Source of the DNA: JAICYJ01 sp038212095
GTDB taxonomy: Bacteria; Actinomycetota; Thermoleophilia; Gaiellales; JAICJC01
Length of the DNA: 64,000 nt
Assembly: GCA_038212095.1 (NCBI GenBank)
Contig: JBBQUW010000011.1
Location: 1-64,000, forward strand
Direction of reading: 5' to 3'
The translations under genes and the position numbers were made by a program. Below are positions 9,288-18,730 of the stretch, piece after piece. Below the pieces are notes generated by a model. The model did not search any database. It was given only the letters and a program-made list of their open reading frames with translations, and was not told where the DNA came from. Every line of letters starts with the position of its first letter. Position 1 is the first letter of the stretch.

Positions 9288-9968
9288 ATGAGCGGTCCAC
9301 GACAGGCATTCCAGCAGCGGCTCGACCACGTCGAGGAGCAGCTGCAGGCCCACGGGCAGCTGGTGCTGCGTGCGCTCGACGGCGCCGTGCTGGCGCTGCT
9401 TTCGGGCGACGAGCAGCTGGCCGATCGGGTGATCGCCGAGGATGACGAGAACGACGCCTCCTACATGCAGATCGAGGACGAGGTGCAACGGCTGCTGGCA
9501 CTGCAGACGCCCGTGGCGACCGATCTGCGCCTGATCCTGGCGATCCTGCACGTCAACTTGCACCTGGAGCGGATGGGCGACCAGTGCGTGAACATCGCCA
9601 AGCTGACCAAGCTGACGCTGGGCCTGGTGGTCGCCTCGGAGCTGCTCGACTCGTTCAAAACGATGGGTGAGCAGGCCGAGTTGATGACCGCCGAGGCGAT
9701 GGCCGCGTTCGCCGAGCGGGACATCGAGCGGGCCGAGCGGCTGGTGATCATGGATGCCGTGATCAACGCCGAGAACCGCGACCTGGCGCGGCGGATCATG
9801 GCCATCGGCGGCGACGAGAGCATGCGCGAGGCGGGCCTGCGCGCGATCCTGATCTCACGCTGCATCGAGCGGATCGGCGACAACGCGGTCGACATCGGTG
9901 AGCGAGTCGCCTACCTGGCCTCGGGCGAGTTCCGCGAGTTCACGGACGCCTCGCACTCAGGCGGTTAG
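9288..9968 (+). CDS. phoU: Phosphate uptake regulator PhoU
   Basis: 226-aa all-helical protein with two PhoU repeats, each with its metal-binding motif: ERMGDQCVNIAKL in the first half and ERIGDNAVDIGERV in the second. PhoU connects the Pst transporter to the PhoR-type kinase and represses the Pho response when phosphate is ample; it is cytoplasmic and membrane-associated. Start is the ATG at 9288; an in-frame GTG two codons earlier (9282) is possible. Divergent from pstS. Its stop overlaps the convergent pgl stop by 4 bp. Confidence 0.93.
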   Translation: MSGPRQAFQQRLDHVEEQLQAHGQLVLRALDGAVLALLSGDEQLADRVIAEDDENDASYMQIEDEVQRLLALQTPVATDLRLILAILHVNLHLERMGDQCVNIAKLTKLTLGLVVASELLDSFKTMGEQAELMTAEAMAAFAERDIERAERLVIMDAVINAENRDLARRIMAIGGDESMREAGLRAILISRCIERIGDNAVDIGERVAYLASGEFREFTDASHSGG

Positions 9969-10633
9969 CCGGCGGCAGCAGCCGCCTCGTCGACCAGCCA
10001 ACGCGCGCCCTCCACCATCGCGGCCGGCAGCCGCTCACCGAACTGGATGCGGGCCAGCGCCGGCGCCTTGGCCGCGCCGCAGACCATGAACAGCGTGTGA
10101 CGTGCCGCGTTCAGCGCCGGCAGCGTCAGCGTCAGCCGGGCCATGCCTTGGACGACGTCGGACGGCTCGATCACCCACCGCTGCTCCTCGCGCAGCGAGA
10201 GCGAGCCGGGGAACAGCGACGCGGTGTGGCCGTCGTCTCCCATCCCCAGCAGCAGCAGGTCGAAGTCCGGCGCGTCGCCGAAGAAGGCGCGCAGCAGGCC
10301 CTCGTACTCGTCGGCGTCGGTCAGCGGATGGATCTGCCCACCCGCGATCGGTACCCAGCGAAGCAGCGACTCGCGGGCGTTGCCAAAGTTGGAGCGAGGG
10401 TCGTTCAGCGGCACCTGCCGCTCATCGCCGAAGAAGACGTGCCACTTCGCCCACTCGATGCGCTCGCGGTACTCATCCGAGGCCAGCAGCCGATAGACAG
10501 CTTGGGGCGTCGAGCCACCCGCCAGGCAGATGGCGTAACGATCGCCGGCAGCCGCGCAGCTCTCGACCACGGCGTCGGCGGCCGCGCGCGCGACCGCACC
10601 AGCGTCGGGGAGCACCGTCAGCTCAGGCGGCAT
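9965..10633 (-). CDS. pgl: 6-phosphogluconolactonase
   Basis: 222-aa DevB/SOL-type lactonase hydrolysing 6-phosphogluconolactone, the second oxidative pentose-phosphate step. It shows CLAGGSTPQAVYRLL (sugar-phosphate isomerase-like fold), VFFGDERQVPLNDPRSNFGNARESLL and LLLGMGDDGHTASLFPGS, all family signatures. ATG at 10633 overlaps the end of opcA by 11 bp. Last gene of the tkt-tal-zwf-opcA-pgl operon. The longer open frame to 10810 lies inside opcA and is not used. Confidence 0.94.
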   Translation of the reverse strand: MPPELTVLPDAGAVARAAADAVVESCAAAGDRYAICLAGGSTPQAVYRLLASDEYRERIEWAKWHVFFGDERQVPLNDPRSNFGNARESLLRWVPIAGGQIHPLTDADEYEGLLRAFFGDAPDFDLLLLGMGDDGHTASLFPGSLSLREEQRWVIEPSDVVQGMARLTLTLPALNAARHTLFMVCGAAKAPALARIQFGERLPAAMVEGARWLVDEAAAAAG

Positions 10634-11534
10634 CGGCGGCAGCAAGCGCCTGCTCAAAGGTCGGTTCCGCACCCAGCCGGTCGAGCTCCGCGGCCAGCAG
10701 GGCGTTGGCATCGCCCGGAGGCAGGGCGAAGCTACGCTCCGCCAGGCCCGGTCCGGCGGCCACACCGTGGTGGTTGCGCGCAACCCGCTCGACGGTGTAC
10801 ACGTCGTCACCGCAGTGCAGCTCGACCCGGGTCAGCCGCTTGGCGCGGCGCACATCGATGCCCACCTGGCGGTCGAGCCGCGAGCGCAGCCAACCCGCCA
10901 GCAGCTCGGCCTGGTTGCGCGGCCCGTTCACCTCTATTCCAATCAGGTGGGCGAGCGATCGCCGCTGCACGGCGCCGTCGAACATCGAGGCGATCGCCTC
11001 CCGCCACAGCGCCGTGCGCACCCAGGCCAGATCGACCATCCCGGCCGCCCGGGCGGCCAACCGCGCCGCTGCTGCCAGCCCGGTCTGATCGGAGTCGATG
11101 ATCACGCGCGACGCCGCCTCGGTCAGCTCCTCGAGCACGCTGTCTGCGGCGTCGGGCAGCTCGCCTCGCCACCACAGGAAGACGGGCAGGTCGGCCACCA
11201 GCAGCGAGACAACCGCGCTTGGCAGCGCCGCCCGCTCGCCGGTGATCGAGATCCGCTCGGCACACACCTCCTGCGCCGCTCCCGCCCAGCAGGCGCTGGA
11301 TACGCGTGCCATCGGCCGGCCGGCGGCGGGGGTGATCACGATCGCGCGCAGCGGCCGGCTGCCGCCAATCGCATCCAGCACGCGATCGGTGTCCTCGGCC
11401 GTCTCGCTGTCAGGGCAGGCCACCACCAGGTTGAGCGTGGTGGCGCGCACGCTGCCGTGGTTGTCGACGCCGCGCAGCCGGGCCAGCGCCGCCTCGACGC
11501 CGGCCAGCTCGACCGCCGCGCCGTCGCCGGTCAT
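10623..11534 (-). CDS. opcA: Glucose-6-phosphate dehydrogenase assembly protein OpcA
   Basis: 303 aa from the ATG at 11534, which overlaps the zwf stop as ATGA. OpcA is an accessory protein known in cyanobacteria and actinobacteria that promotes Zwf assembly or activity. Recognisable segments are TTLNLVVACPDSETAEDTDRVLD near the N-terminus and LPVFLWWRGELPD in the middle. The zwf-opcA-pgl order is characteristic of actinobacteria, and the overlap implies 1:1 translation with Zwf. Confidence 0.93.
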   Translation of the reverse strand: MTGDGAAVELAGVEAALARLRGVDNHGSVRATTLNLVVACPDSETAEDTDRVLDAIGGSRPLRAIVITPAAGRPMARVSSACWAGAAQEVCAERISITGERAALPSAVVSLLVADLPVFLWWRGELPDAADSVLEELTEAASRVIIDSDQTGLAAAARLAARAAGMVDLAWVRTALWREAIASMFDGAVQRRSLAHLIGIEVNGPRNQAELLAGWLRSRLDRQVGIDVRRAKRLTRVELHCGDDVYTVERVARNHHGVAAGPGLAERSFALPPGDANALLAAELDRLGAEPTFEQALAAADAA

Positions 11535-13048
11535 GGTCGCCGCCACCGCCGTCCGTCCCGAGCGAGCAGCTCGTCGGACGCGTCGGGGCCCCACGAGCCG
11601 GCCGGGTACAGCTGCGGCTGGCCGCTCGTCCACTGCTCGATCAGCGGGTCGCAGATCTCCCACGCCCGCTCGACGCCGTCCTGGCGCGTGAACAGCGTAC
11701 CGTCGCCCCGGATCGCATCCAGGATCAGCGTCTCGTAGGCCTCCGGCACGTCGGTCAGAAACGACGAGCCGTACTGGAAGTCCATGTTGACGCTGCGGAT
11801 CGAGAGCGTCGGCGTCGGCGCCTTGGCGCCGAACCGCAGCGAGATGCCCTCGTCGGGCTGGATCCGCAGCACCAGCGAGTTGGCCTCGAGGTGCTCCGCC
11901 GCCTCCCGCGAGAAGGGAAGGTGCGGCGGTCGCTTGAACTGCACCGCCACCTCGGTCACGCGCTTGGCCAGGCGCTTGCCGCTGCGGATGTAGAACGGCG
12001 TCCCCGCCCAGCGCCAGTTGTCGATCTCGAGCTTGGCGGCGATGAAGGTGGCCGCAGTCGAGTCGGCCGGCACCTCGGGCTCCTGCCGGTAGGCGAGCGC
12101 CTCCTCGCCGGCCACGTAGCCGTTGACGTACTGGCCGCGCACGGCCTTTTCAAAGCTCATCGGCCGCATCGCGCGCAGCAGCTTTGTCTTCTCGTCGCGC
12201 ACCGCCTCGGGCTCGAAGGCAGCCGGCGGCTCCATCGCCACCAGCGCCAGCACCTGAAGCAAGTGGTTCTGGACGATGTCCCGCACCACGCCGGTCTCCT
12301 CGTAGAAGGCGGCCCGGTGCTCGACGCCGAGCGACTCGCCGACCGTGATCTGAACGTGGTCGACAAAGCTGTTGCTCCAGATCGGCTCGAAGATCGCATT
12401 GGCGAACCGGAACGCGTAGATGTTCTGCACCGTCTCCTTGCCCAGGTAGTGGTCGATGCGGAACACCTGCTGCTCGCGGAACGAGCGGTGCACCGTCTCG
12501 GCCAGCTCGCGGGCCGACGCCAGGTCATGGCCGAACGGCTTCTCGATCACGACCCGCACCAGCGAGGCGGGCCGGTTCAGCTTGGCGGCACCGAGCCGAC
12601 CGACCAGCACCGGGAAAAAGCTGGAGGGTGTCGAGAGGTAGAACACGCGGTGCGCGCCGCCGCCCAGGTCATGGTCGAGCCGGTCGAGCGTCTTGGCAAG
12701 GTCGTGGAAGTGCTTAACGTCGTCGAACCCACCGGGGTGGTAGTGCAGCATGGAGGCGAAGCCGGGCCAGAACCGCTCGTCCATCTTGGTGCGGGAGTGG
12801 GCCTCGATCGCGGCCTTGGCGAAGCGACGGAAGCCCTCGTCGCCCATCTCGGTGCGCGCGTAGCCGACCAGTCCAAAGCGGGGCGGCAGCAGGCCGCGCT
12901 TGGCCAGGTTGTAGATGGCGGGCAGCAGCTTTCGCTGCGCCAGGTCGCCGGTGGCGCCAAAGATGGTGAACAGCGCCGGCTCGGTGGCGCCTCCCACCCG
13001 CAGTCCGACACGCAGCGGGTTGTCCTGTCCGTCGGCGGTCGGCGCCAC
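11531..13048 (-). CDS. zwf: Glucose-6-phosphate 1-dehydrogenase
   Basis: 505 aa with a GTG start at 13048, full length. The N-terminal Rossmann motif FGATGDLAQRKLLPAIY binds NADP. The active-site segment FRIDHYLGKETVQN (around residue 198) has the substrate-binding Lys and catalytic His. It catalyses entry of glucose-6-phosphate into the oxidative pentose-phosphate pathway, providing NADPH. It follows tal after a 2-nt gap and overlaps opcA by 4 bp, so the five pathway genes look like one transcript. Confidence 0.96.
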   Translation of the reverse strand: MAPTADGQDNPLRVGLRVGGATEPALFTIFGATGDLAQRKLLPAIYNLAKRGLLPPRFGLVGYARTEMGDEGFRRFAKAAIEAHSRTKMDERFWPGFASMLHYHPGGFDDVKHFHDLAKTLDRLDHDLGGGAHRVFYLSTPSSFFPVLVGRLGAAKLNRPASLVRVVIEKPFGHDLASARELAETVHRSFREQQVFRIDHYLGKETVQNIYAFRFANAIFEPIWSNSFVDHVQITVGESLGVEHRAAFYEETGVVRDIVQNHLLQVLALVAMEPPAAFEPEAVRDEKTKLLRAMRPMSFEKAVRGQYVNGYVAGEEALAYRQEPEVPADSTAATFIAAKLEIDNWRWAGTPFYIRSGKRLAKRVTEVAVQFKRPPHLPFSREAAEHLEANSLVLRIQPDEGISLRFGAKAPTPTLSIRSVNMDFQYGSSFLTDVPEAYETLILDAIRGDGTLFTRQDGVERAWEICDPLIEQWTSGQPQLYPAGSWGPDASDELLARDGRRWRRP

Positions 13049-13050
13049 GG

Positions 13051-14148
13051 TCAGGCCGCGCCCCGCTCGCCGATCTGGTCGAGCTTCTGCTGGATGCTCG
13101 CCTCCAGCGAATCGAAGGAGTCCGAGAACGACTTGACGCCGTCCAGCTCGAGCTGGCGGGTGACGTCATCGATGACGACGCCGGCCGTGGCCAGCTGGGC
13201 CAGCACGTCGCGCGCCTCGTCCACGCCGGCATCCACCGTGCGATGCACCGTGCCGTGGTCGATGAAGGCCGCGATGGTGGGATCGGGCATCGTGTTGACG
13301 CACTCCGGCCCGATCAGCTCGTCCACGTACAGCGTGTCTGGGTAGGCCGGGTCCTTGGTACCGGTGGACGCCCACAGCGGACGCTGCACGCGCGCGCCCT
13401 TGGCGGCCAGCGCCTGCCAGCGGGCGTCTGCCTTGATCTGGAGGTAGCGCTGGTAGGCCAGCTTCGCGTTCGCGATCGCCGCCCGGCCGCGCAGCGGCGA
13501 GTCGTCCGGCAGCTGCTTGTCAACAGCCGTATCGACGCGGGAGACGAAGAAGCTGGCCACCGAGTGCACGTCGTCGATCGGCTCTCCCCGCTCGACCCGC
13601 CGCTCGAGGCCGCGGATGAACGCCCAGTGGATGGCCTCGTAGTTGGCCAGCGAGAACAGCAGCGTGACGTTGACGTTGATGCCACGCGCGATCGACTCCT
13701 CGATCGCCAGCACGCCCTCGGCCGTGCCCGGAATCTTGATGAAGATGTTCGGTCGGGCGATGCGATCCCAGAACTCGGGAGCGGCCTTGGTCGACGCCTC
13801 GGTGTCGTTGGCCATCGACGGCGGCAGCTCGAACGAGACGAAGCCATCGAGATGGCCGCTCTCGTCGTAGACGTGGCGGATCTGGTCGGCCGCGCTCTGC
13901 ACGTCAGAGATCGAGAGGTCGAAGAAGACGTCACCCGCCGACGTACCCGAGCCGACCATCGCGGCCACGGCCGCGTCGTAGTCCGTCGAGTCGGCGATCG
14001 CCTTCTGGAAGATGGTCGGGTTGGAGGTCACGCCCAGAACGCCCTCGTCCAGCCACTCCCGGAACCGGCCCGATTCCAGCCAGCTCCGACGGATGTTGTC
14101 CAGCCACGGGCTTGTGCCCGCGGCGGCCAGCTCATGCAGTCTGGTCAT
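13051..14148 (-). CDS. tal: Transaldolase
   Basis: 365-aa class I aldolase-type transaldolase of the longer actinobacterial group. It has GVTSNPTIFQKAI near residue 42 and the Schiff-base region NIFIKIPGTAEGVLAIE, whose Lys is catalytic. It interconverts sedoheptulose-7-phosphate plus glyceraldehyde-3-phosphate with erythrose-4-phosphate plus fructose-6-phosphate. ATG at 14148 overlaps the tkt stop by 17 bp. The open frame continues upstream to 14451 without meaning. Confidence 0.95.
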   Translation of the reverse strand: MTRLHELAAAGTSPWLDNIRRSWLESGRFREWLDEGVLGVTSNPTIFQKAIADSTDYDAAVAAMVGSGTSAGDVFFDLSISDVQSAADQIRHVYDESGHLDGFVSFELPPSMANDTEASTKAAPEFWDRIARPNIFIKIPGTAEGVLAIEESIARGINVNVTLLFSLANYEAIHWAFIRGLERRVERGEPIDDVHSVASFFVSRVDTAVDKQLPDDSPLRGRAAIANAKLAYQRYLQIKADARWQALAAKGARVQRPLWASTGTKDPAYPDTLYVDELIGPECVNTMPDPTIAAFIDHGTVHRTVDAGVDEARDVLAQLATAGVVIDDVTRQLELDGVKSFSDSFDSLEASIQQKLDQIGERGAA

Positions 14149-16132
14149 GGGTGATGCCCCCTTCGCGGATGGCGGACAGAACACGTATCGCCTCGTCGGC
14201 GACGTGGCGTGGCGAGAATCCGAGCTGCTCGAGCACGGTCGGCCCGGGCGCCGAGGCGCCGAACCGCTCGAGGCCGACGATCGCGCCGCGCGTGCCGGCG
14301 TAGCGCTCCCAGCCAAGCGTGGCGGCGGCCTCGACACATACTCGCGCCTCGATCGACGGCGGGATGACCTGGTCGCGGTAGCTCTGCGGCTGCTCTTCGA
14401 ACAGCTCCCACGAGGGCAGCGAGACGACCCGGCTGGAGGTTCCCTGCTCACCGAGCAGGGCGCGCGCCTGCTGCGCCGTGTGCACCTCGGATCCGGTGGC
14501 GATCAGCATCACATCAGGATCGTCGTCGCCCTCCAACACGTAACCGCCGCGGGCGGCGTCGTGCACCGGCAGCGTGGTGGAATCGAGCACCGGCAGGGCC
14601 TGGCGGCTGAGGCAAAGCGCGGTCGGGTTGCGGCGGCTGAGCGCCACCCGCCACCCGATCGCCGTCTCGTTCGCGTCTGCCGGCCGAAACACGGTCACGT
14701 TGGGCGTCGCCCGCAGCGTGGCCAGCTGCTCGATCGGCTGATGCGTCGGGCCATCCTCGCCCAGGCCGATCGAGTCGTGCGTGTAGATCCAGATCGCAGG
14801 GATGTCCATCAGCGCGGACAGCCGCACGGCCGGCTTCATGTAGTCGAGGAAGTTGAAGAACGTGGCACCAAAGGCGCGCAGGTGCGAGACCACCATGCCA
14901 TTGACGACACCGCCCATGCCGTGCTCGCGAACGCCGAACCGCAGGTAGCGGCCGTCGTAGTGGCCTGGCTCGAAGTCACTCCAGCCGTCCGGCTTGGTGT
15001 TGTTCGACGGCGTCAGGTCGGCCGATCCGCCCACCAGCTCGGGCAGCTGCGCCGCCACCTCGGCGATCACCTTTCCCGAAGCGGCCCGCGTGGCCATCGG
15101 CTTCTCGTCGGCCGAGAAGGTCGAGATCGAGAGCTCGCCCGGGCCGTCCCCGGAGTAGATCCGCTGAAGCTCGCTCCAGCGAGCAGAGCCGCTGATCCGC
15201 TGCGTCCACTCGCCCTGCAGCGCCGCGCCGCGATCGACCGCCTCGCGATAGCGGCTGAGCGCGGCGTCGGGCACGAAGAAGAAGCGGTCGGGATCGAATC
15301 CCAGCGCCCGCTTGGTCTCGGCCTGCTGCTCGGGACCGCGAGCGTCGGAGTGGGCTCGCGACGTGCCGGCATCACGAGATCCGAACCCGATGATCGTCTT
15401 GACCGAGATCAGGCTCGGCCGTCCCGAGATCGAGAGCGCGTCCAGCACGGCGGCGTCGATCGCGGCCAGATCGTTGCCGTCGGCGACGGTGGAGGTGTGC
15501 CAGCCGAACGCCTCGTACCGGGCCGCCCGATCCTCGGTGAAGGCGAGCGAGGTGTTGCCATCGATGGTGACGTGGTTGTCGTCGTAGAGAAAGATCAGGT
15601 TATCGAGCCCGAGGTGCCCGGCCAGCGAGGAGGCCTCGCCCGATACGCCCTCCATCAGGTCGCCGTCGGTGACGATCGCGTAGACGCGAAAGCCGGCGTC
15701 CGGCCCGTAGACCGCCTCCAGATGCTTGCCGGCGATCGCCATCCCGATCGCGTTCGCGCTGCCCTGCCCGAGCGGCCCGGTGGTCGTCTCGACGCCGGGC
15801 GTGTGCCCGTACTCGGGATGCCCGGGCGTCTTGCTGCCCCACTGGCGAAACTGCTTCAGCTGATCCAGCGGCAGGTCATAGCCGGTCAGATGCAGCAGCG
15901 AGTAGAGCAGCATGCAGCCGTGGCCGCCGGACAGCACGAATCGGTCGCGGCCGGGCCAGGCCGGGTCGACCGGGTTGTACCGCAGATGCCTCGTCCAGAC
16001 GACATGCGCCATCGGCGCGGCGCCCAGCGGCAGACCCGCGTGCCCGGATTTGGCCTGCTCGACCGCATCCAGCGAAAGGGTGCGGACGGTGTTGACGCAG
16101 AGCTGATCGGTCTCGTCGAACGGTCGGGCCAC
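14132..16132 (-). CDS. tkt: Transketolase
   Basis: 666 aa; the GTG start at 16132 has AGGAG 6 nt upstream. Thiamine-diphosphate binding is shown by GDLMEGVSGEASSLAGHLGLDNLIFLYDDNHVTIDG; the GHGCMLLYSLLHLTGY and THDSIGLGEDGPTHQPIEQL segments are classical transketolase signatures. It transfers two-carbon ketol units in the non-oxidative pentose-phosphate pathway. First gene of the operon tkt-tal-zwf-opcA-pgl; the 166-bp divergent spacer to the ROK kinase must hold its promoter. Confidence 0.96.
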   Translation of the reverse strand: MARPFDETDQLCVNTVRTLSLDAVEQAKSGHAGLPLGAAPMAHVVWTRHLRYNPVDPAWPGRDRFVLSGGHGCMLLYSLLHLTGYDLPLDQLKQFRQWGSKTPGHPEYGHTPGVETTTGPLGQGSANAIGMAIAGKHLEAVYGPDAGFRVYAIVTDGDLMEGVSGEASSLAGHLGLDNLIFLYDDNHVTIDGNTSLAFTEDRAARYEAFGWHTSTVADGNDLAAIDAAVLDALSISGRPSLISVKTIIGFGSRDAGTSRAHSDARGPEQQAETKRALGFDPDRFFFVPDAALSRYREAVDRGAALQGEWTQRISGSARWSELQRIYSGDGPGELSISTFSADEKPMATRAASGKVIAEVAAQLPELVGGSADLTPSNNTKPDGWSDFEPGHYDGRYLRFGVREHGMGGVVNGMVVSHLRAFGATFFNFLDYMKPAVRLSALMDIPAIWIYTHDSIGLGEDGPTHQPIEQLATLRATPNVTVFRPADANETAIGWRVALSRRNPTALCLSRQALPVLDSTTLPVHDAARGGYVLEGDDDPDVMLIATGSEVHTAQQARALLGEQGTSSRVVSLPSWELFEEQPQSYRDQVIPPSIEARVCVEAAATLGWERYAGTRGAIVGLERFGASAPGPTVLEQLGFSPRHVADEAIRVLSAIREGGITHDQTA

Positions 16133-16298
16133 GGAAGCTCCTTGGGACGAAGCGGTAGGAAGAGGACGTTACCACCCGCCCCACGACCACCTCTCAGCAT
16201 CACCCGACGGCGGGCCACATCGGAGCAGCGAGTTTGCGTTCCGGGCCGCGACGCGCTCTGATCCATGCCGATAGCGTCGCCCAACGGAAGGCACCCAG

Positions 16299-17303
16299 AT
16301 GAGCAGTCGCGCCGGCGTCGACCTCGGCGGCACCAAGATCCAGACGGTCATCATCGATAGCCAGCATGCGGTGGTCGGCCAGGTACGGGTGCCGACGCCA
16401 AAGGACGGCGGGCCGCAGGGCGTCGCCGACGCGATCGTCGGCACGATCCGCAACGCGTGCTCCCTGGCCGGCATCGAGCCGTCCGACCTGGCCGGCATCG
16501 GGGTCGGCTCGCCGGGCACGATCGACGACACGGCCGGCACCGTCACCCAGGCCCGCAACGTGACCGCCGACTGGACGGACAGCTTCCCGCTGGCCGGCGC
16601 GATCACGACCGCGCTCGGCGGCACCGTGCACCTGGGCAACGATGTCCGCGTCGGCACCGAGGCTGAGTTCAAGCTCGGTGCTGGGCGCGAGTTCGAGACG
16701 TTGCTGGGCGTGTTCTGGGGCACCGGGGTGGGCGGCGGCATCATCCTGCGCGGCCGGCCATGGTCGGGTCGAGGCGCAGCCGGCGAGATCGGGCACATGG
16801 TGGTCAAGCTGGACGGCGCCCTCTGCACCTGTGGCCGCACCGGATGCGTCGAGGCGTACGCCGGGCGGCTGGCAATGGAGCGGCGGGCTCGCGCGCTGCA
16901 CAAGAAGGGCACGCACACCTCGCTGTTCAAGATCATGAAGAAGCGCGACCGCGACAACCTGTCCAGCGGCGTCTGGGCGAAGGCGCTGGAGCAGAAGGAC
17001 GCGCTCGCGATCGAGCTGGTCGACCGCGCCGTGGCGGCGCTGGCGGCCGGCATCGCGTCAGCCGTCAACCTGCTCGACGTGGAGGCGGTCGTGATCGGCG
17101 GAGGGCTGGGGACGCGGCTGGGCGAGCCCTACGTGGCGCGGATCCGCGATGCGATGCTACCCCACCTGTTCGTCGACCACGATCCGCCGGCGGTGCAGCT
17201 GATCGCGCTGGGCGACCTGGGCGGCGCGATCGGCGCGGCGCTGCAGGTACCGGACAGCACGATCACGCCCGCCGTCGCCGCCACCCCGCCTCTGAACGCC
17301 TGA
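16299..17303 (+). CDS. ROK-family sugar kinase (probable glucokinase)
   Basis: 334 aa. ATP-binding DLGGTKIQ at the N-terminus, IGVGSPGTID, and the ROK zinc/structural motif CTCGRTGCVEAYAG preceded by GEIGHMVV identify the family. Most ROK kinases with this pattern phosphorylate glucose, which would feed the adjacent zwf pathway; fructose, N-acetylglucosamine or a regulator role cannot be excluded, but no DNA-binding N-terminal domain is present. GGAAGG lies 7 nt before the ATG. Divergent from tkt, convergent with the aldolase gene 6 nt downstream. Confidence 0.88.
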   Translation: MSSRAGVDLGGTKIQTVIIDSQHAVVGQVRVPTPKDGGPQGVADAIVGTIRNACSLAGIEPSDLAGIGVGSPGTIDDTAGTVTQARNVTADWTDSFPLAGAITTALGGTVHLGNDVRVGTEAEFKLGAGREFETLLGVFWGTGVGGGIILRGRPWSGRGAAGEIGHMVVKLDGALCTCGRTGCVEAYAGRLAMERRARALHKKGTHTSLFKIMKKRDRDNLSSGVWAKALEQKDALAIELVDRAVAALAAGIASAVNLLDVEAVVIGGGLGTRLGEPYVARIRDAMLPHLFVDHDPPAVQLIALGDLGGAIGAALQVPDSTITPAVAATPPLNA

Positions 17304-17309
17304 CCGCCT

Positions 17310-18380
17310 CTACGCGACGGTGATGGCCGTATCGAGGTAGACGTCCTGGATCGTGTTCAGCAGGGCGACGCCGTCGGCCATCGGCCGCTGGAACGCCTTG
17401 CGGCCGACGATCAAGCCAGCTCCGCCGGCGCGCTTGTTGATCACGGCCGTACGGACCGCCTGAGCCAGATCAGAATCACCCTTCGACTCACCGCCGGAGT
17501 TGATCAACGGGATCCGGCCCATGTAGTTGTTCACGACCTGCCAGCGGGTGAGATCGATCGGGTTGTCCGTGGTGAGGCGGTCGTAAACCAGGGGATCGGT
17601 CTTGCCGTAGCCCTTGAAGGCGTTGAAGCCGCCGTTCAGCTCGGGCTGCTTCTGCTTGATGATGTCAGCCTGGATCGTCACGCCCAGATGGTTGGCCTGT
17701 CCGGTCAGGTCGGCCGACAGCGCGTAGTCGCCGTCGCCGGTCTTGAACGCCGAGTTGCGCAGGTAGCACCAAAGCACGGTGAACATTCCCAGCGCGTGAG
17801 CCTCCTCGAACGCCTCACTGACTTCGATGATCTGGCGGCTCGACTGCTCGGAGCCGAAGTAGATGGTCGCGCCGACGCCGACCGCGCCCAGCTCGTAGGC
17901 CTGCCTGACCGAGCCGAACATGATCTGGTCGAACTCGTTGGGATAGGTCAGCAGTTGGTTGTGATTGATCTTGACGATGAACGGGATCCGGTGCGCATAG
18001 CGGCGAGCCTCGATCCCGAGCACGCCGAAGGTGGTTGCGATCGCGTTGCACTCGGCCGCCAGCGCCAGTTCGATCAGGTTGCGGGGGTCGAAGTAGGCGG
18101 GATTCTTGGCGAATGACGCGGCGGCAGAGTGCTCGATGCCCTGGTCGACGGGCAGGATCGAGAGGTAGCCGGTGCCTGCCAGCCGCCCGGTGTTGTAGAC
18201 CTGCGACAGGTTGCGCAGCACGGGCACCGGCCGGTCGGAGTTGACCATCACCCGGTCGATCACGTCCGGGCCGGGCAGGTTGAGGCCGGCCTGCGGTACC
18301 GCCGTCGCCTGGTAGGAGAGCAAGGAGTGGGCGTCGTCGCCCAGCAACTCTTCGATTCGCGATCCACCGGTGACTGACAT
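17310..18380 (-). CDS. fbaB: Class I fructose-bisphosphate aldolase (FbaB/DhnA type)
   Basis: 356 aa. The sequence follows the E. coli FbaB pattern: DQGIEHSAAASF, RIPFIVKINHNQLLTYP, LSADLTGQANHLGVTIQADIIKQKQP (containing the Schiff-base Lys region) and LINSGGESKGDSDL. It cleaves fructose-1,6-bisphosphate without a metal ion. ATG at 18380 has a GGGGG-AGG-like ribosome site just upstream; the longer frame to 18491 has none. Genes of glycolysis and the pentose-phosphate pathway surround it. Confidence 0.93.
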   Translation of the reverse strand: MSVTGGSRIEELLGDDAHSLLSYQATAVPQAGLNLPGPDVIDRVMVNSDRPVPVLRNLSQVYNTGRLAGTGYLSILPVDQGIEHSAAASFAKNPAYFDPRNLIELALAAECNAIATTFGVLGIEARRYAHRIPFIVKINHNQLLTYPNEFDQIMFGSVRQAYELGAVGVGATIYFGSEQSSRQIIEVSEAFEEAHALGMFTVLWCYLRNSAFKTGDGDYALSADLTGQANHLGVTIQADIIKQKQPELNGGFNAFKGYGKTDPLVYDRLTTDNPIDLTRWQVVNNYMGRIPLINSGGESKGDSDLAQAVRTAVINKRAGGAGLIVGRKAFQRPMADGVALLNTIQDVYLDTAITVA

Positions 18381-18577
18381 CTGCCTACCCCCTGCAACCC
18401 GTCGATTGCACCGCATTCTACGGCCTTCGCGGCCGGCGGGAGGCAGCGCGCGACCGGCGGCGAGTCTGGGGCTGCGGGATATCCGCACCACCGCCGGGCA
18501 TCAGCACGATGGCAGCTTCGGGCGCGGTGGCCGATAACCGTGACTGCGACCATCACACTCAGTCCGGGAGGACCTCA

Positions 18578-18694
18578 ATGGCAACCGCAATCTTCTTCAC
18601 CCTGTTCGTTCTCGCCTGCCTGCTGGCTCCGCTGACCGGCGCCGACTCGCGCGGGAGCAGCCGCCGCGGCTGGTGGCCGGCTGCACCGCGCTGA
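18578..18694 (+). CDS. Small single-span membrane protein (38 aa)
   Basis: ATG at 18578 is preceded by GGGAGGACCTCA, a strong ribosome site at good spacing. The product MATAIFFTLFVLACLLAPLTGADSR continues into a short basic, Trp-containing tail: one hydrophobic helix (about residues 4-19), then GADSR and RRGWW. Very short actinobacterial proteins with a hydrophobic helix followed by an ADSR-like tail are common but uncharacterised (from memory, not searched). It lies 36 nt upstream of lemA and may share its transcript. Function unknown. Confidence 0.6.
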   Translation: MATAIFFTLFVLACLLAPLTGADSRGSSRRGWWPAAPR

Positions 18695-18730
18695 TCGCCG
18701 ACGGCGGACCGGCCAGGTACGCTTCGCGGC

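Noticed and set aside
14012..16261. 749-codon frame opposite tal and tkt
   Set aside because: Shadow of two well-supported genes; no ribosome site and no recognisable domain.
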